From Candidatus Gastranaerophilales bacterium (GTDB lineage: Bacteria > Cyanobacteriota > Vampirovibrionia > Gastranaerophilales > Gastranaerophilaceae): a stretch of DNA of 53,535 bases. Every line of letters begins with the position of its first letter. Position 1 is the first letter of the stretch. The position numbers and the translations under genes are program-made. The stretch lies in assembly GCA_944323475.1 (NCBI GenBank), contig CALUSQ010000012.1:1-53535 (forward strand). Direction: 5' to 3'. Below the pieces are notes generated by a model. That model did not search any database, had not been told where the DNA came from, and saw only the letters and a list, made by a program, of their open reading frames with translations. Below, piece after piece: positions 46,089-53,492 of the stretch.

Positions 46089-46646
46089 TTATTTTAGTTT
46101 TTTTATAACCTTACAAGGATTACCAACGGCTACAACATTTTCAGGTATATTTTTGGTGACAACACTGCCTGCACCAATAACTGTATTTTTCCCAATCGTT
46201 ACACCTGGCAAAATAACTACATTTCCACCTAACCATACATTGTCACATATTTTGATAGGTTCAGCTTTTTCTACCCATTTTATTCTTTCTTCCGCATTAA
46301 TTGGATGTATAGCTGTATACAGACCACAATTTGGGCCTATTGCAACATTTTTACCTATTTCAACTTTAGTACAATCCAAAATTACTAAATTATGATTGGA
46401 ATAAAAATTTTCGCCAATTTCGATGTTATATCCGTAATCACAAAAGAAATTTTGCTCAATTGTAATATTATTACCGCATTTTCCCAAGATTTTTTTTAGT
46501 AATTCTTTTTTAGCTTCAAAATCACCATATGGCAAATTATTATATTCGATACATAATGATTTTACTTTCTTTCTTTCTATAGCAAGATGTTCATCAAAAG
46601 CATTGTAAAATTCACCGGAAATCATTTTTTCTTTTTCTGTTGTCAT
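46089..46646 (-). CDS. maltose/galactoside O-acetyltransferase-like hexapeptide protein
   Basis: Start taken at the ATG at 46646 (MTTEKEKMISGEFYNAFD, 185 residues) with GGGGTG upstream; 13 extra residues in frame upstream do not fit the family. The N-terminal MISGEFYNAFDEHLAIERKK block is the Mac domain of maltose acetyltransferases. The left-handed beta-helix hexapeptides follow: IEIGENFYSNHNLVILDC, IGPNCGLYTAIHPI with the catalytic His, WLGGNVVILPGVTIGKNTVIGAGSVVTKNIP. Natural acceptor unknown. It follows the HxlR regulator gene by 66 bases on the same strand. Confidence 0.9.
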   Translation of the reverse strand: MTTEKEKMISGEFYNAFDEHLAIERKKVKSLCIEYNNLPYGDFEAKKELLKKILGKCGNNITIEQNFFCDYGYNIEIGENFYSNHNLVILDCTKVEIGKNVAIGPNCGLYTAIHPINAEERIKWVEKAEPIKICDNVWLGGNVVILPGVTIGKNTVIGAGSVVTKNIPENVVAVGNPCKVIKKLK

Positions 46647-46712
46647 AAAACACCCCAAATATTTTAAACTGACAAATTTATACAATAATTTTTATTTTAT
46701 GTAAACAAGTTT

Positions 46713-47093
46713 TTAGAGTTTTAAATTTTTGTTTAATAAAATATCTTTTTTATACGCACAGGGTATATTTTCTTCCTTTAAATAATTCAACCCCCATTTA
46801 TTCAATTCTATTATTGAAGGAATTAGGCTTTTTCCTCTTTCTGTAAGAGAATATTCTGTTTTTGGAGGTACAACAGGGTAAAGTTTTCTGTTTATTATCC
46901 CATCAGCTTCTAATTCTTTTAATTGCTGAATAAGCATTTTCGGAGTAGCATGAGAAATTAACTTTTGCAACTCATTGTATCTTAAAGTTTTATCCATGAG
47001 ATGACCTATTATAACTCCTTTATATTTACCTCCTATTATCTCCATCGTAACTTCTAAAGGACACATATATTCATTTTGTTTTCTTTTTGCCAT
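46713..47093 (-). CDS. HxlR-family transcriptional regulator
   Basis: A 126-residue winged-helix regulator. The N-terminal CPLEVTMEIIGGKYKGVIIGHL with its conserved Cys11, then RYNELQKLISHATPKMLIQQLKELEADGIINRKLYPVVPPKTEYSLTERG, are the defining HxlR wording. Members often respond to aldehydes or quinones through the Cys. It diverges from a metallo-hydrolase gene over a 104-base space with a perfect palindrome. Confidence 0.92.
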   Translation of the reverse strand: MAKRKQNEYMCPLEVTMEIIGGKYKGVIIGHLMDKTLRYNELQKLISHATPKMLIQQLKELEADGIINRKLYPVVPPKTEYSLTERGKSLIPSIIELNKWGLNYLKEENIPCAYKKDILLNKNLKL

Positions 47094-47105
47094 ATAAAAA
47101 CCATA

Positions 47106-47172
47106 ACTTACTATTTAGTAAGTATTATACAAAATAGTACATACTTGTCAAAAAGAAAATAAACACTAAAAT
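47106..47172. promoter_or_regulatory. HxlR operator and promoter of the metallo-hydrolase gene
   Basis: ACTTACTA-TT-TAGTAAGT (47106-47123) is a perfect 18-base dyad. A weaker copy centred on AGTACATACT (47136-47145) overlaps the -35 box TTGTCA (47145-47150) of a plus-strand promoter whose -10 is TAAAAT (47167-47172), 16 bases on. Two spaced sites fit HxlR-type control. Confidence 0.6.
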
Positions 47173-47197
47173 ATAATTTATTATAAGGAGTAAAAAT

Positions 47198-47980
47198 ATG
47201 AAAATAACACAAGTAAGAAATGCTACAATTATAGTTGAAATTAACAATACAAAGTTTTTAATTGACCCTTGGCTTATGCCAAAAGATTACATGGCAGGTT
47301 TTGAAAGTGCAGTAAACTCTGATATCCGTCAACCAAGAGTTGAATTACCTTTTAATATAAAAGAAATAGTTGATGTTAATGCTGTGATTATTACACATAT
47401 TCATCCAGACCACTGGGATGAATTTGCGCAAAATGCGTTAAATAAGAATATCAAAATATTTGTACAATCAGATATAGACAAAAATCACATCGCATCTAAA
47501 GGTTTTACCGATATTGAAATTCTCTCTGAAAAAGGCACCCTATACAAAGACATAACTTTATATAAAACAAAAACTCAACACGGTAAAAAAGAGATAATGG
47601 AACCACTTTGTAAATCAATAAACATGCCTTACGATGCAATGGGAGTAGTTTTTAGAGCAGATAATGAAAAAACATTATATGTAGCAGGAGATACTATTTG
47701 GTGCAATGAAGTAAATGATACGTTAGATAAATTTCAACCGGATATTATAGTATTAAATGCTTGTGCAGCAACTGTTATAAACGGCGAAAGATTGATTATG
47801 AATATTGATGATGTAAAAGAAGTTATAAAAAAATCACCGAATTCAATTATAATAGCTAGTCATATGGACACAGTAAGCCATCTGACAATCACAAGAAATG
47901 ATCTAAAATTATTTAAAGAAACAAATTCTCTTAATAATTTACTAATACCCTATGATGGTGAAACATTAAATTTTACATAA
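47198..47980 (+). CDS. metallo-beta-lactamase-fold hydrolase (UlaG/UPF0173-like)
   Basis: A 260-residue cytosolic metal-dependent hydrolase. Metal ligands are in ITHIHPDHWDE (H67, H69, D71, H72), with GDTIW later supplying the bridging Asp and ASHMDTVSH the last His. It starts MKITQVRNATIIVEINNTKFLIDPWL, typical of the UlaG-like branch rather than true beta-lactamases. AAGGAG stands before the ATG. It probably answers to the divergent HxlR regulator. Substrate unknown. Confidence 0.85.
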   Translation: MKITQVRNATIIVEINNTKFLIDPWLMPKDYMAGFESAVNSDIRQPRVELPFNIKEIVDVNAVIITHIHPDHWDEFAQNALNKNIKIFVQSDIDKNHIASKGFTDIEILSEKGTLYKDITLYKTKTQHGKKEIMEPLCKSINMPYDAMGVVFRADNEKTLYVAGDTIWCNEVNDTLDKFQPDIIVLNACAATVINGERLIMNIDDVKEVIKKSPNSIIIASHMDTVSHLTITRNDLKLFKETNSLNNLLIPYDGETLNFT

Positions 47981-48062
47981 ATACAATTAAAAAATAATAA
48001 TTTGACTTATATGATTCAAAATAAACCAAAATAACTGTTAAATTAGAAATAATACAAAATAA

Positions 48063-48097
48063 AACAAGGGTTTTAAGTAAAACCTAAAACCCTTGTT
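48063..48097 (-). terminator. terminator hairpin next to the left tRNA-fMet repeat
   Basis: AACAAGGGTTTTA pairs perfectly with TAAAACCCTTGTT (13 bp, 9-base loop). On the minus strand it starts five bases after the CCA of the truncated tRNA end and runs into TTTTATTTT, so it looks like the original terminator of the tRNA gene. Confidence 0.7.
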
Positions 48098-48099
48098 AC

Positions 48100-48114
48100 A
48101 AATGGTTGCGGGAG
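48100..48114. repeat. left direct repeat (tRNA-fMet 3' end), candidate att site
   Basis: AAATGGTTGCGGGAG is identical to 51536-51550. On the minus strand it reads CTCCCGCAACCATTT, the 3' end of initiator tRNA including CCA. Sequence after it (48115 on) is not tRNA. The 130 bases to the next gene hold nothing else I can support. Confidence 0.75.
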
Positions 48115-48244
48115 TCCACTATGAACGTGTTTAGAAATTTGAAAGCAAAGTTGTGCGTATATCTTCGGAGTGGGTGATTATAAGTTAATATACACAATGT
48201 AATTTATATACAATTAATGAATAGTTAAAAATGAATGAAGTATT

Positions 48245-49276
48245 TTAATTTATATATTCCAAGTATTCAAGCAGCTTTTTCTGTTCCAGATACTTCATAT
48301 AATTTTCCATATAAGTATAGTCAGGTTCACCTTTTGAATCTATAGGAAGCATTATCTTTTGCTTTTTCATTCTAGTTTCATTAAATTTATATCCATACAC
48401 ATATTTCTTACGCTGTTTTAATATTGCTTGCTTCAGAAATAATAAAGTATATTTGTTATCAGTATAGTGCTTTAAGTGGAATCTTTTTACAGAATCTGAG
48501 AATAAACAATTATATGGGTGAAAAAAACTTATCGCCATCCCTCCATTGCCATCATAATTAACCCCCAAAACATTTTTATCTAATGATGAGTTATTATTAG
48601 ATATAAATGATGTTATTCCATTATTTATTGCAGCAGCACTTACAAATGGAATATTCCCCGATACCATTTCTGATTGAGTTAATCGTTTACCTGATAAAAT
48701 ATTAAAAATATCTTCAATTTTATAAGCTGCCCATTCTTTTTCCGCATTTACAACATGAAATAATTTTTTAACTCGACCATATATATGCTCTTTGTACTGT
48801 TCTTTTAATTTAGCTTCACGTTCTTTTATATATTCTTCCATAAATTCATAATCAGGCTCGCCTTTTACATTAATAGGAAGCAAAATTTTTGTAGCATTTA
48901 ATCTTTCCTTACTTGTTTTATATGCATAATTATATTTTGTATTTGCTATTCTTATACAAGAGGCAATAAACTCCCCTATATATTTATTCAAATTTTTTGA
49001 ATATAAGACTAAAATATTTACTGAAGCATAAAAAGGCTTATTTTGATAAAAAACATTTTGGGCAAAATTTACGGATACAGTGATAGCATTTCCTTTCATT
49101 AGCTTTTTACCTTTTCCAAAAGTTGACAGTCCATTATTACTTTGTATTTCATTTATTACAGGAATAGTGCCAATACTTTTAATTTGATTAGGGGCAGCTT
49201 CTTTTCCCCTGTCTTGTATAAACAAAGAATCAATTCGAAACTCTTTCCACTTAACATCACGTAATGATTTAACCAT
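48245..49276 (-). CDS. specificity subunit of BcgI-like type IIB RM system
   Basis: DNA-recognition subunit. The ATG at 49276 overlaps the end of the methylase gene by 8 bases and has GAGGAAG upstream, so I use it (343 residues). The protein is built of two target-recognition halves: KWKEFRIDSLFIQDRGKEA and AAYKIEDIFNILSGKRLTQ open them, and LLPINVKGEPDYEFMEEYIKE and MLPIDSKGEPDYTYMENYMKY close them. These repeated tails are the conserved spacers of HsdS-like proteins. Length is close to that of BcgI B (about 341 from memory). The two domains would read the two halves of a split site. Target sequence cannot be predicted. Confidence 0.85.
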   Translation of the reverse strand: MVKSLRDVKWKEFRIDSLFIQDRGKEAAPNQIKSIGTIPVINEIQSNNGLSTFGKGKKLMKGNAITVSVNFAQNVFYQNKPFYASVNILVLYSKNLNKYIGEFIASCIRIANTKYNYAYKTSKERLNATKILLPINVKGEPDYEFMEEYIKEREAKLKEQYKEHIYGRVKKLFHVVNAEKEWAAYKIEDIFNILSGKRLTQSEMVSGNIPFVSAAAINNGITSFISNNNSSLDKNVLGVNYDGNGGMAISFFHPYNCLFSDSVKRFHLKHYTDNKYTLLFLKQAILKQRKKYVYGYKFNETRMKKQKIMLPIDSKGEPDYTYMENYMKYLEQKKLLEYLEYIN

Positions 49277-51179
49277 CTTTTTCTTCCTCAAATAAATACT
49301 TTCTGCCTTGTGCAATCATTGAAAACTCGAAGGTTAAATAATCAGCAATAGTTTTGTCAAAATCAGCTTCAGTCGGTATTTCATCATTAAAATAATAGAA
49401 CGCATGCAACCATTCATCCGTTGCTTCAATGGTAGATTTCACGCAAAATTTAGTAGGGGCATCAATACGGTCAAACCAAACATCTAATAAATGTTGTTTC
49501 TTGTCTTTCGCATATTCTGTTTCTATCAATCCAATATGCGGAGCGACTTTAAATCCATCATCTTTAAAATCGATAAATTTGCATTCCTTGTCTTTTGGGT
49601 GTGGTTTATGAGCTGTAAATACGGCAATACAAGGATTGGTGCCAACACCATAAAAAGTATCACCACTAAGAGTAATAACACCTTCAAGGGTATGATGTTT
49701 TAATATATTTTCTTTATAGCTTTGCTCATCCTTAGTTTTACCTGTTAAAGAGGATTGAGGTATGATAACAACTGCTCTTCCGTCCTCTGCTAATGAATCT
49801 AACAAGTGTTCAACAAAACTGATTTCATATAATGAAGGATTTGATTTTGAACCTTGGCTGTATGGAGGATTCATCATTCCTACGGTTGCACATTTTAGTT
49901 GAAGTTCTGTATCTTTAAGTTTTAGAAAGTCCTCATCAATTAAGTTACTTTTACCATCCCCACGAATAATCATGTTAGATGTCGCAATTGTAAACATATA
50001 AGGTTGTAACTCGATACCGTGAAGTTGATTTTTTCTAATATTTTCCTTTTGTCGTTCATCTTTTGCTTTGCTCAACATATTGTGCATGGCAGCTATTAAG
50101 AATCCCGCTGTACCACAGCATGGGTCAAGTACTACATCATCAGGTTTTAAATCCACTAAATCACAAAACAGTTGAGTTATGTGTTTTGGGGTCAAGATAA
50201 TTCCTAGAGTTTGTCCATCGCCGCCAGAATAACTCATAAATTCACCATAAAATCGACCTAAATAATCTTCTGCCGTTTTGGTGTATTTAATTGTCTTATA
50301 AATATTCTCGTAAATTCGTTCTGCGTAGTATTTTAATGGAGTCTTTTTTAGTACCTCATTTACTTCATTAAGAATTTTTGTATCTCTAATAACAGCAAAT
50401 TGCGCTAATAACTTATCCTTTTTCACCGTTGGTGATACTTTGGAACGTTGTAAGTTTTTATCTATAGCAGAGTATATCTTATTGCCGTCTGTATCTACAT
50501 CATCACCGTTTAGTTGTTCTAAGCTGAAAGAGCCTTTTTCAATTTCTCTTAATGCTAACAAAATACCTGCAACAACAAGGGGCTTTTGTGTATCTTGTAA
50601 GTTACCATAATTGCGCAATTCTTCATGTAAATCTTTAGCAAATTTAAGAATTTCAGTAGTTTCTTTTTGTAAATCTGTATTTTCGCCTAAAACTTCTCTT
50701 ATGTAATATTCTTCAATATTATCTTCATTAAAAATGTAGAATGATTCAACATCGGGCATTATTTTGCAATATTCTCGCTCATTTATATATAAAGGGGTGA
50801 TTTTATGGTGCTTTTCATTGCCTGACACACCAAAAGCGATAACTTTTTTATAATGAGTATTATTTATAAGATGTTTACCGTAAAAATAAGCTCCGTTTAC
50901 AGCATAGTCCATAACCGATTTTGTTTCGGTACAGATTAAGTCCTTATCATTATACTTTACGTGTTTTGATATATCGGATTTATCTTCTATAACAATTAAG
51001 AAATCTTTGACAACGCCAACATATTCAGGGAAACCAACATTTCCTGTACCCTTTTTAGAAGCCGTTTTTAATGCTTCATTAACTTCTTTTATAGAGCATC
51101 CTTGAGGGTCTAGTTTAATGCCTGCATCTTTTAATAAATCGTAAACCCATAAATCTGTCTTAACTTCTTTTTTCGCCAT
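49269..51179 (-). CDS. BcgI-like type IIB endonuclease-methyltransferase
   Basis: A 636-residue fusion protein, near the BcgI A size (about 637 from memory). The N-terminal part has a PD-(D/E)xK nuclease pattern: PE at 51-52 (GFPEYVGVVKDF), then E65-D66-K67 in LIVIEDKSD. The central and C-terminal part is an N6-adenine methyltransferase: VLDPCCGTAGFLIAAM (motif I, SAM) and MMNPPYSQG (motif IV, NPPY). No separate hsdR translocase follows, which argues against type I. With the coupled specificity subunit it would cut on both sides of its site and methylate the same site. Confidence 0.85.
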   Translation of the reverse strand: MAKKEVKTDLWVYDLLKDAGIKLDPQGCSIKEVNEALKTASKKGTGNVGFPEYVGVVKDFLIVIEDKSDISKHVKYNDKDLICTETKSVMDYAVNGAYFYGKHLINNTHYKKVIAFGVSGNEKHHKITPLYINEREYCKIMPDVESFYIFNEDNIEEYYIREVLGENTDLQKETTEILKFAKDLHEELRNYGNLQDTQKPLVVAGILLALREIEKGSFSLEQLNGDDVDTDGNKIYSAIDKNLQRSKVSPTVKKDKLLAQFAVIRDTKILNEVNEVLKKTPLKYYAERIYENIYKTIKYTKTAEDYLGRFYGEFMSYSGGDGQTLGIILTPKHITQLFCDLVDLKPDDVVLDPCCGTAGFLIAAMHNMLSKAKDERQKENIRKNQLHGIELQPYMFTIATSNMIIRGDGKSNLIDEDFLKLKDTELQLKCATVGMMNPPYSQGSKSNPSLYEISFVEHLLDSLAEDGRAVVIIPQSSLTGKTKDEQSYKENILKHHTLEGVITLSGDTFYGVGTNPCIAVFTAHKPHPKDKECKFIDFKDDGFKVAPHIGLIETEYAKDKKQHLLDVWFDRIDAPTKFCVKSTIEATDEWLHAFYYFNDEIPTEADFDKTIADYLTFEFSMIAQGRKYLFEEEKDG

Positions 51180-51497
51180 GTGCCACCATTCCTTAATTTT
51201 GATTCTAATAAAATATTAAGAAATGTTGATCGTTTGTTTATAGTAAGTTTTATAGGATTGGGTGAACTTTCCACCCTAAAAAATCCATAAAACCGAAAAA
51301 TTTTGTATGTCTTTAACAATAAGAATCTATGCATAATTTCAAAAAGCAGTTTTATGAGTGTTCTAAGCTATTAATGAAAAAAGAGCATTTATTGAAAAAT
51401 GTATTGAGTCTGTAACCCTTGACCCTGTTAGAAAATCGGTAAATGTGAAGTTTAATATTAGCCCGTTCTGGACGTCTTTGGAAAACCCGAAAAAGAC

Positions 51498-51534
51498 TAA
51501 AAAACTGGAAGTATCAGGGTTTGAAACTTCCAGT
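51498..51534 (-). terminator. terminator hairpin next to the right tRNA-fMet fragment
   Basis: ACTGGAAGT (51504-51512) pairs with ACTTCCAGT (51526-51534). On the minus strand it follows the tRNA CCA end by four bases and is followed by six T. The layout copies that at 48063-48097 with different stem sequence. Confidence 0.65.
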
Positions 51535-51535
51535 G

Positions 51536-51550
51536 AAATGGTTGCGGGAG
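51536..51550. repeat. right direct repeat (tRNA-fMet 3' end), candidate att site
   Basis: The second copy of AAATGGTTGCGGGAG. Here the tRNA similarity continues to 51583, unlike the left copy. Confidence 0.75.
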
Positions 51551-51583
51551 CTGGATTTGAACCAACGACCTTCGGGTTATGAG
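51539..51583 (-). pseudogene. 3' half of initiator tRNA-fMet(CAU), broken at the anticodon loop
   Basis: On the minus strand this reads loop CTCATAA, anticodon stem CCCGA, variable AGGTC, T-arm GTTGG-TTCAAAT-CCAGC, then TCCCGCA-ACCA. It agrees with bacterial initiator tRNA. The 5' half, which should supply TCGGG beside position 51583 and then D-arm and acceptor strand, is absent. Similarity stops exactly at the 5' edge of the anticodon loop. It cannot make a tRNA; an intact copy must exist elsewhere. Confidence 0.85.
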
Positions 51584-51596
51584 TGTGGTTTAGTAG

Positions 51597-51626
51597 TTTT
51601 ATTAAATTTTATATAGTTTAATAAAA
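51597..51626. repeat. AT-rich inverted repeat at the right-hand junction
   Basis: TTTTATTAAA (51597-51606) and TTTAATAAAA (51617-51626) are exact reverse complements ten bases apart; TTTAATAAAA recurs near 51646. It lies 14 bases beyond the tRNA break. Confidence 0.5.
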
Positions 51627-51672
51627 TCAATAGTTTTAGGATAATTTTAATAAAATTTAAACTCCATAAAAC

Positions 51673-51710
51673 TACACAAAATTACACAACACTACACAAA
51701 TATTACACAA
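51673..51710. repeat. four phased TACACAA repeats
   Basis: TACACAA occurs at 51673, 51683, 51693 and 51704, that is at 10, 10 and 11 bases, one per helical turn. Same-face spacing suggests a cooperatively bound protein, such as integrase arm sites, an excision factor, or an initiator on iterons. It is directly downstream of the stop of the gene at 51731. Confidence 0.55.
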
Positions 51711-51730
51711 AAAATTTGCAACCATATATA

Positions 51731-52264
51731 CTATTCTAAAACGAACCCATTTTGAGTAGAAATAGTTACATCTACTGCATTTGGTATAACTTTTTGCGAG
51801 CTATATCTGTTACTAATGAGTCTTTCTAATTCGTGTTGAATTTTTATAATATTATTTTGGATACTTGTTTTATATTTCTGGAACTTATTCAAATCGTCAA
51901 GTAAATCTAATTCTATTGTAGGTTTGTAACCTTCTCTTATATAAACTTCAAAATCCATTTTTTCATTCGGATTTAGTTTTGTTTCAATAAATTCTTTTTC
52001 AATAAAACAAATCCTTCTATAGGTTAATAGATGTGATAATAAAATTTCAACTAATTGTTTTTCATATTCATTTACTGGATTAAAGCAATGATAAATATCC
52101 TCACAAAACTCTGAATTATCTAATTTATCAAATTGGGTAACAATTTTACTAAAAATACCATATTTTAAAGCATTCATTTTGCTAACTTCTTTACCTGCTT
52201 GAGTTTTTACTCCTCCTTTTAAAGAATTTATTTTATTTGCCTTTTTTTGTTTTAAAGTAGCCAT
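51731..52264 (-). CDS. conserved hypothetical, NALKxG-motif family of mobile regions
   Basis: A 177-residue basic protein. The N-terminus NSLKGGVKTQAGKEVSKMNALKYGIFSK (residues 13-40) matches a widespread hypothetical family with the pattern S-x-G-x-x-T-x-x-G-K-x-x-S-x-x-N-A-x-K-H/Y-G, often found in accessory DNA. The rest is helical and charged, with a possible coiled coil near the end (QNNIIKIQHELERLISNRY). Function is unknown. AGGAGGT lies before the ATG. Confidence 0.65.
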   Translation of the reverse strand: MATLKQKKANKINSLKGGVKTQAGKEVSKMNALKYGIFSKIVTQFDKLDNSEFCEDIYHCFNPVNEYEKQLVEILLSHLLTYRRICFIEKEFIETKLNPNEKMDFEVYIREGYKPTIELDLLDDLNKFQKYKTSIQNNIIKIQHELERLISNRYSSQKVIPNAVDVTISTQNGFVLE

Positions 52265-52315
52265 AAGATGACCTCCTATGGCTATTATACTAAATATTTG
52301 AAAACTATGTATTCT

Positions 52316-53335
52316 CTATAATCCTAGAGATTTATTTATTTCATCTATAGACTTTTTATCTTCGGTTGTTAATTTTGGAACGATATTATTAGGTTCTATT
52401 AAATATTTTTCATCGCATTTCATCGAATCAAGAATAAAATTCCCATTTTCTTTTTTGTAAGTTAAGAAAAATTGATGAGGAACTATCATCCCAAAGTTAT
52501 TTTTTGTATCAATACTACAAGAAATGTTATTGTAATTATTTAATCGTGTAATATTCCAGCTGTTTTCATTATATTTAGAATTTTGCGCATATTTTAAATT
52601 CACATTTATATTATCTTTTGTAATTTTTCTTAGTAGCATATTTTCGTCAATAGTTACACTATAATCTGATAAATTTCCTTCATATTTCCCATTGTTATAT
52701 AAAGTCCAAGTTCCATATAAAATATATTCAGCTTCATTATTTTTTAAGCTAATTTTTACAGGTTCTACGATATTCTCTAAATGTATAAAATACGCATTTT
52801 CTATATTTTCTATTTTTTCAATCCAATGGATTTCATTAACTCCACAATTTATAAGTGTTTTATAGATATTGCTAGCTTCTATTTTATTTATATTCATTGT
52901 TTTTGAAATTTGCTCTACGTTTTTATTATTATGAAATTGATTTTGATTAGTTTGAACTTCAGAGCTATTTTCTATTACTGTAGAAGGTTGTTCTGGCATA
53001 TTTTCAACAACTAGCCCAAATGCTAAGATAAATATAATAACTTTTAAAATACCTATTTTCATATCTATATTTTCTTTATTTAATAACCATTGCAAACCTA
53101 ATAATTTAAAAATGTAATTATTATATTTAGAGGTGTTAAATTTATTTGCTAATTTTTCTAGCAATATTTTAAAGTTTTGATTTATTATTTCTCTAATTTT
53201 AGGAATTAAACTTAATCCTAATATCAAAAACCAGATCCCTAAAAGCAATGTTTCATTGTTGCCTATTGCACAAATAGAAATCAAAATAGATAAAGTACTT
53301 AATACCCATAATAGAAAATTTAAAAATATTTTCAT
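52316..53335 (-). CDS. hypothetical membrane protein with extracytoplasmic domain
   Basis: Not recognised. I use the ATG at 53335 (MKIFLNFLLWVLSTLS) with AAAGGAAAC upstream, giving 339 residues. Two hydrophobic segments lie at the N-terminus (1-21 and 28-46), and a third near 94-112 (IGILKVIIFILAFGLVV). The remaining 225 residues are Asn-rich, with strand-like text (YILYGTWTLYNNGKYEGNLSDYSVTI) in the manner of a lipocalin-like or beta-sandwich domain. It lies beside an XRE-type regulator in a mobile region, so it may be accessory cargo. Confidence 0.5.
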   Translation of the reverse strand: MKIFLNFLLWVLSTLSILISICAIGNNETLLLGIWFLILGLSLIPKIREIINQNFKILLEKLANKFNTSKYNNYIFKLLGLQWLLNKENIDMKIGILKVIIFILAFGLVVENMPEQPSTVIENSSEVQTNQNQFHNNKNVEQISKTMNINKIEASNIYKTLINCGVNEIHWIEKIENIENAYFIHLENIVEPVKISLKNNEAEYILYGTWTLYNNGKYEGNLSDYSVTIDENMLLRKITKDNINVNLKYAQNSKYNENSWNITRLNNYNNISCSIDTKNNFGMIVPHQFFLTYKKENGNFILDSMKCDEKYLIEPNNIVPKLTTEDKKSIDEINKSLGL

Positions 53336-53492
53336 AGTTTCCTTTCTTGCATATAATCGCAAATTTTATTTAATTATATTCTATATTATGCATATATACT
53401 TGCATAAAGATTAAAGAATTTCAATTTATTTTGTAGTTAAAGCTAATTCATTTTTTTTAACATTTCATAAAAAATATATTATGAGGTGAATA

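Larger units (their letters stand above)
48100..51550. mobile_element. restriction-modification mini-island in tRNA-fMet
   Basis: About 3.4 kb bounded by exact 15-bp repeats of the tRNA-fMet 3' end (48100-48114 and 51536-51550). It carries the BcgI-like pair and, at its right end, a decayed recombinase tail reading into the tRNA. Each repeat is followed on the minus strand by its own terminator hairpin, as if the element brought a replacement 3' end and terminator. No complete integrase is inside, so it is probably no longer self-mobile. Confidence 0.65.
51367..51582 (+). pseudogene. C-terminal remnant of a site-specific recombinase
   Basis: An open frame of 71 codons with no start; a stop codon lies directly upstream. 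It reads AINEKRAFIEKCIESVTLDP, then RKSVNVKFNISPFW, the kind of tail seen at the end of resolvase/invertase-type serine recombinases. It finishes MVAGAGFEPTTFGL, which is the tRNA gene translated on its antisense strand. Recombinases that end within their target tRNA are common in integrated elements. The family call rests on the short tail only. Confidence 0.45.
51180..51730. other. non-coding junction with recombination scars
   Basis: A 551-base stretch without an intact gene. It holds a recombinase remnant, a terminator hairpin, a tRNA-fMet half, an AT-rich inverted repeat and four TACACAA repeats, each described separately. 51180-51366 shows nothing further. Confidence 0.7.

Noticed and set aside
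46153..46395. 80-codon plus-strand frame rich in Pro/Thr
   Set aside because: It is the shadow of the hexapeptide-repeat acetyltransferase; the repeats force an open complement.
48115..48180. Complete tRNA extending right from the left repeat
   Set aside because: Beyond CTCCCGCAACCA no T-arm, anticodon or D-arm can be folded.
49269..51179. Plain type I HsdM
   Set aside because: The N-terminal PE...ExK pattern, the subunit sizes and the lack of hsdR fit a BcgI-like enzyme better.
51673..51710. CRISPR-like array
   Set aside because: The repeats are only seven bases with three- or four-base gaps; there are no spacers and no cas genes.
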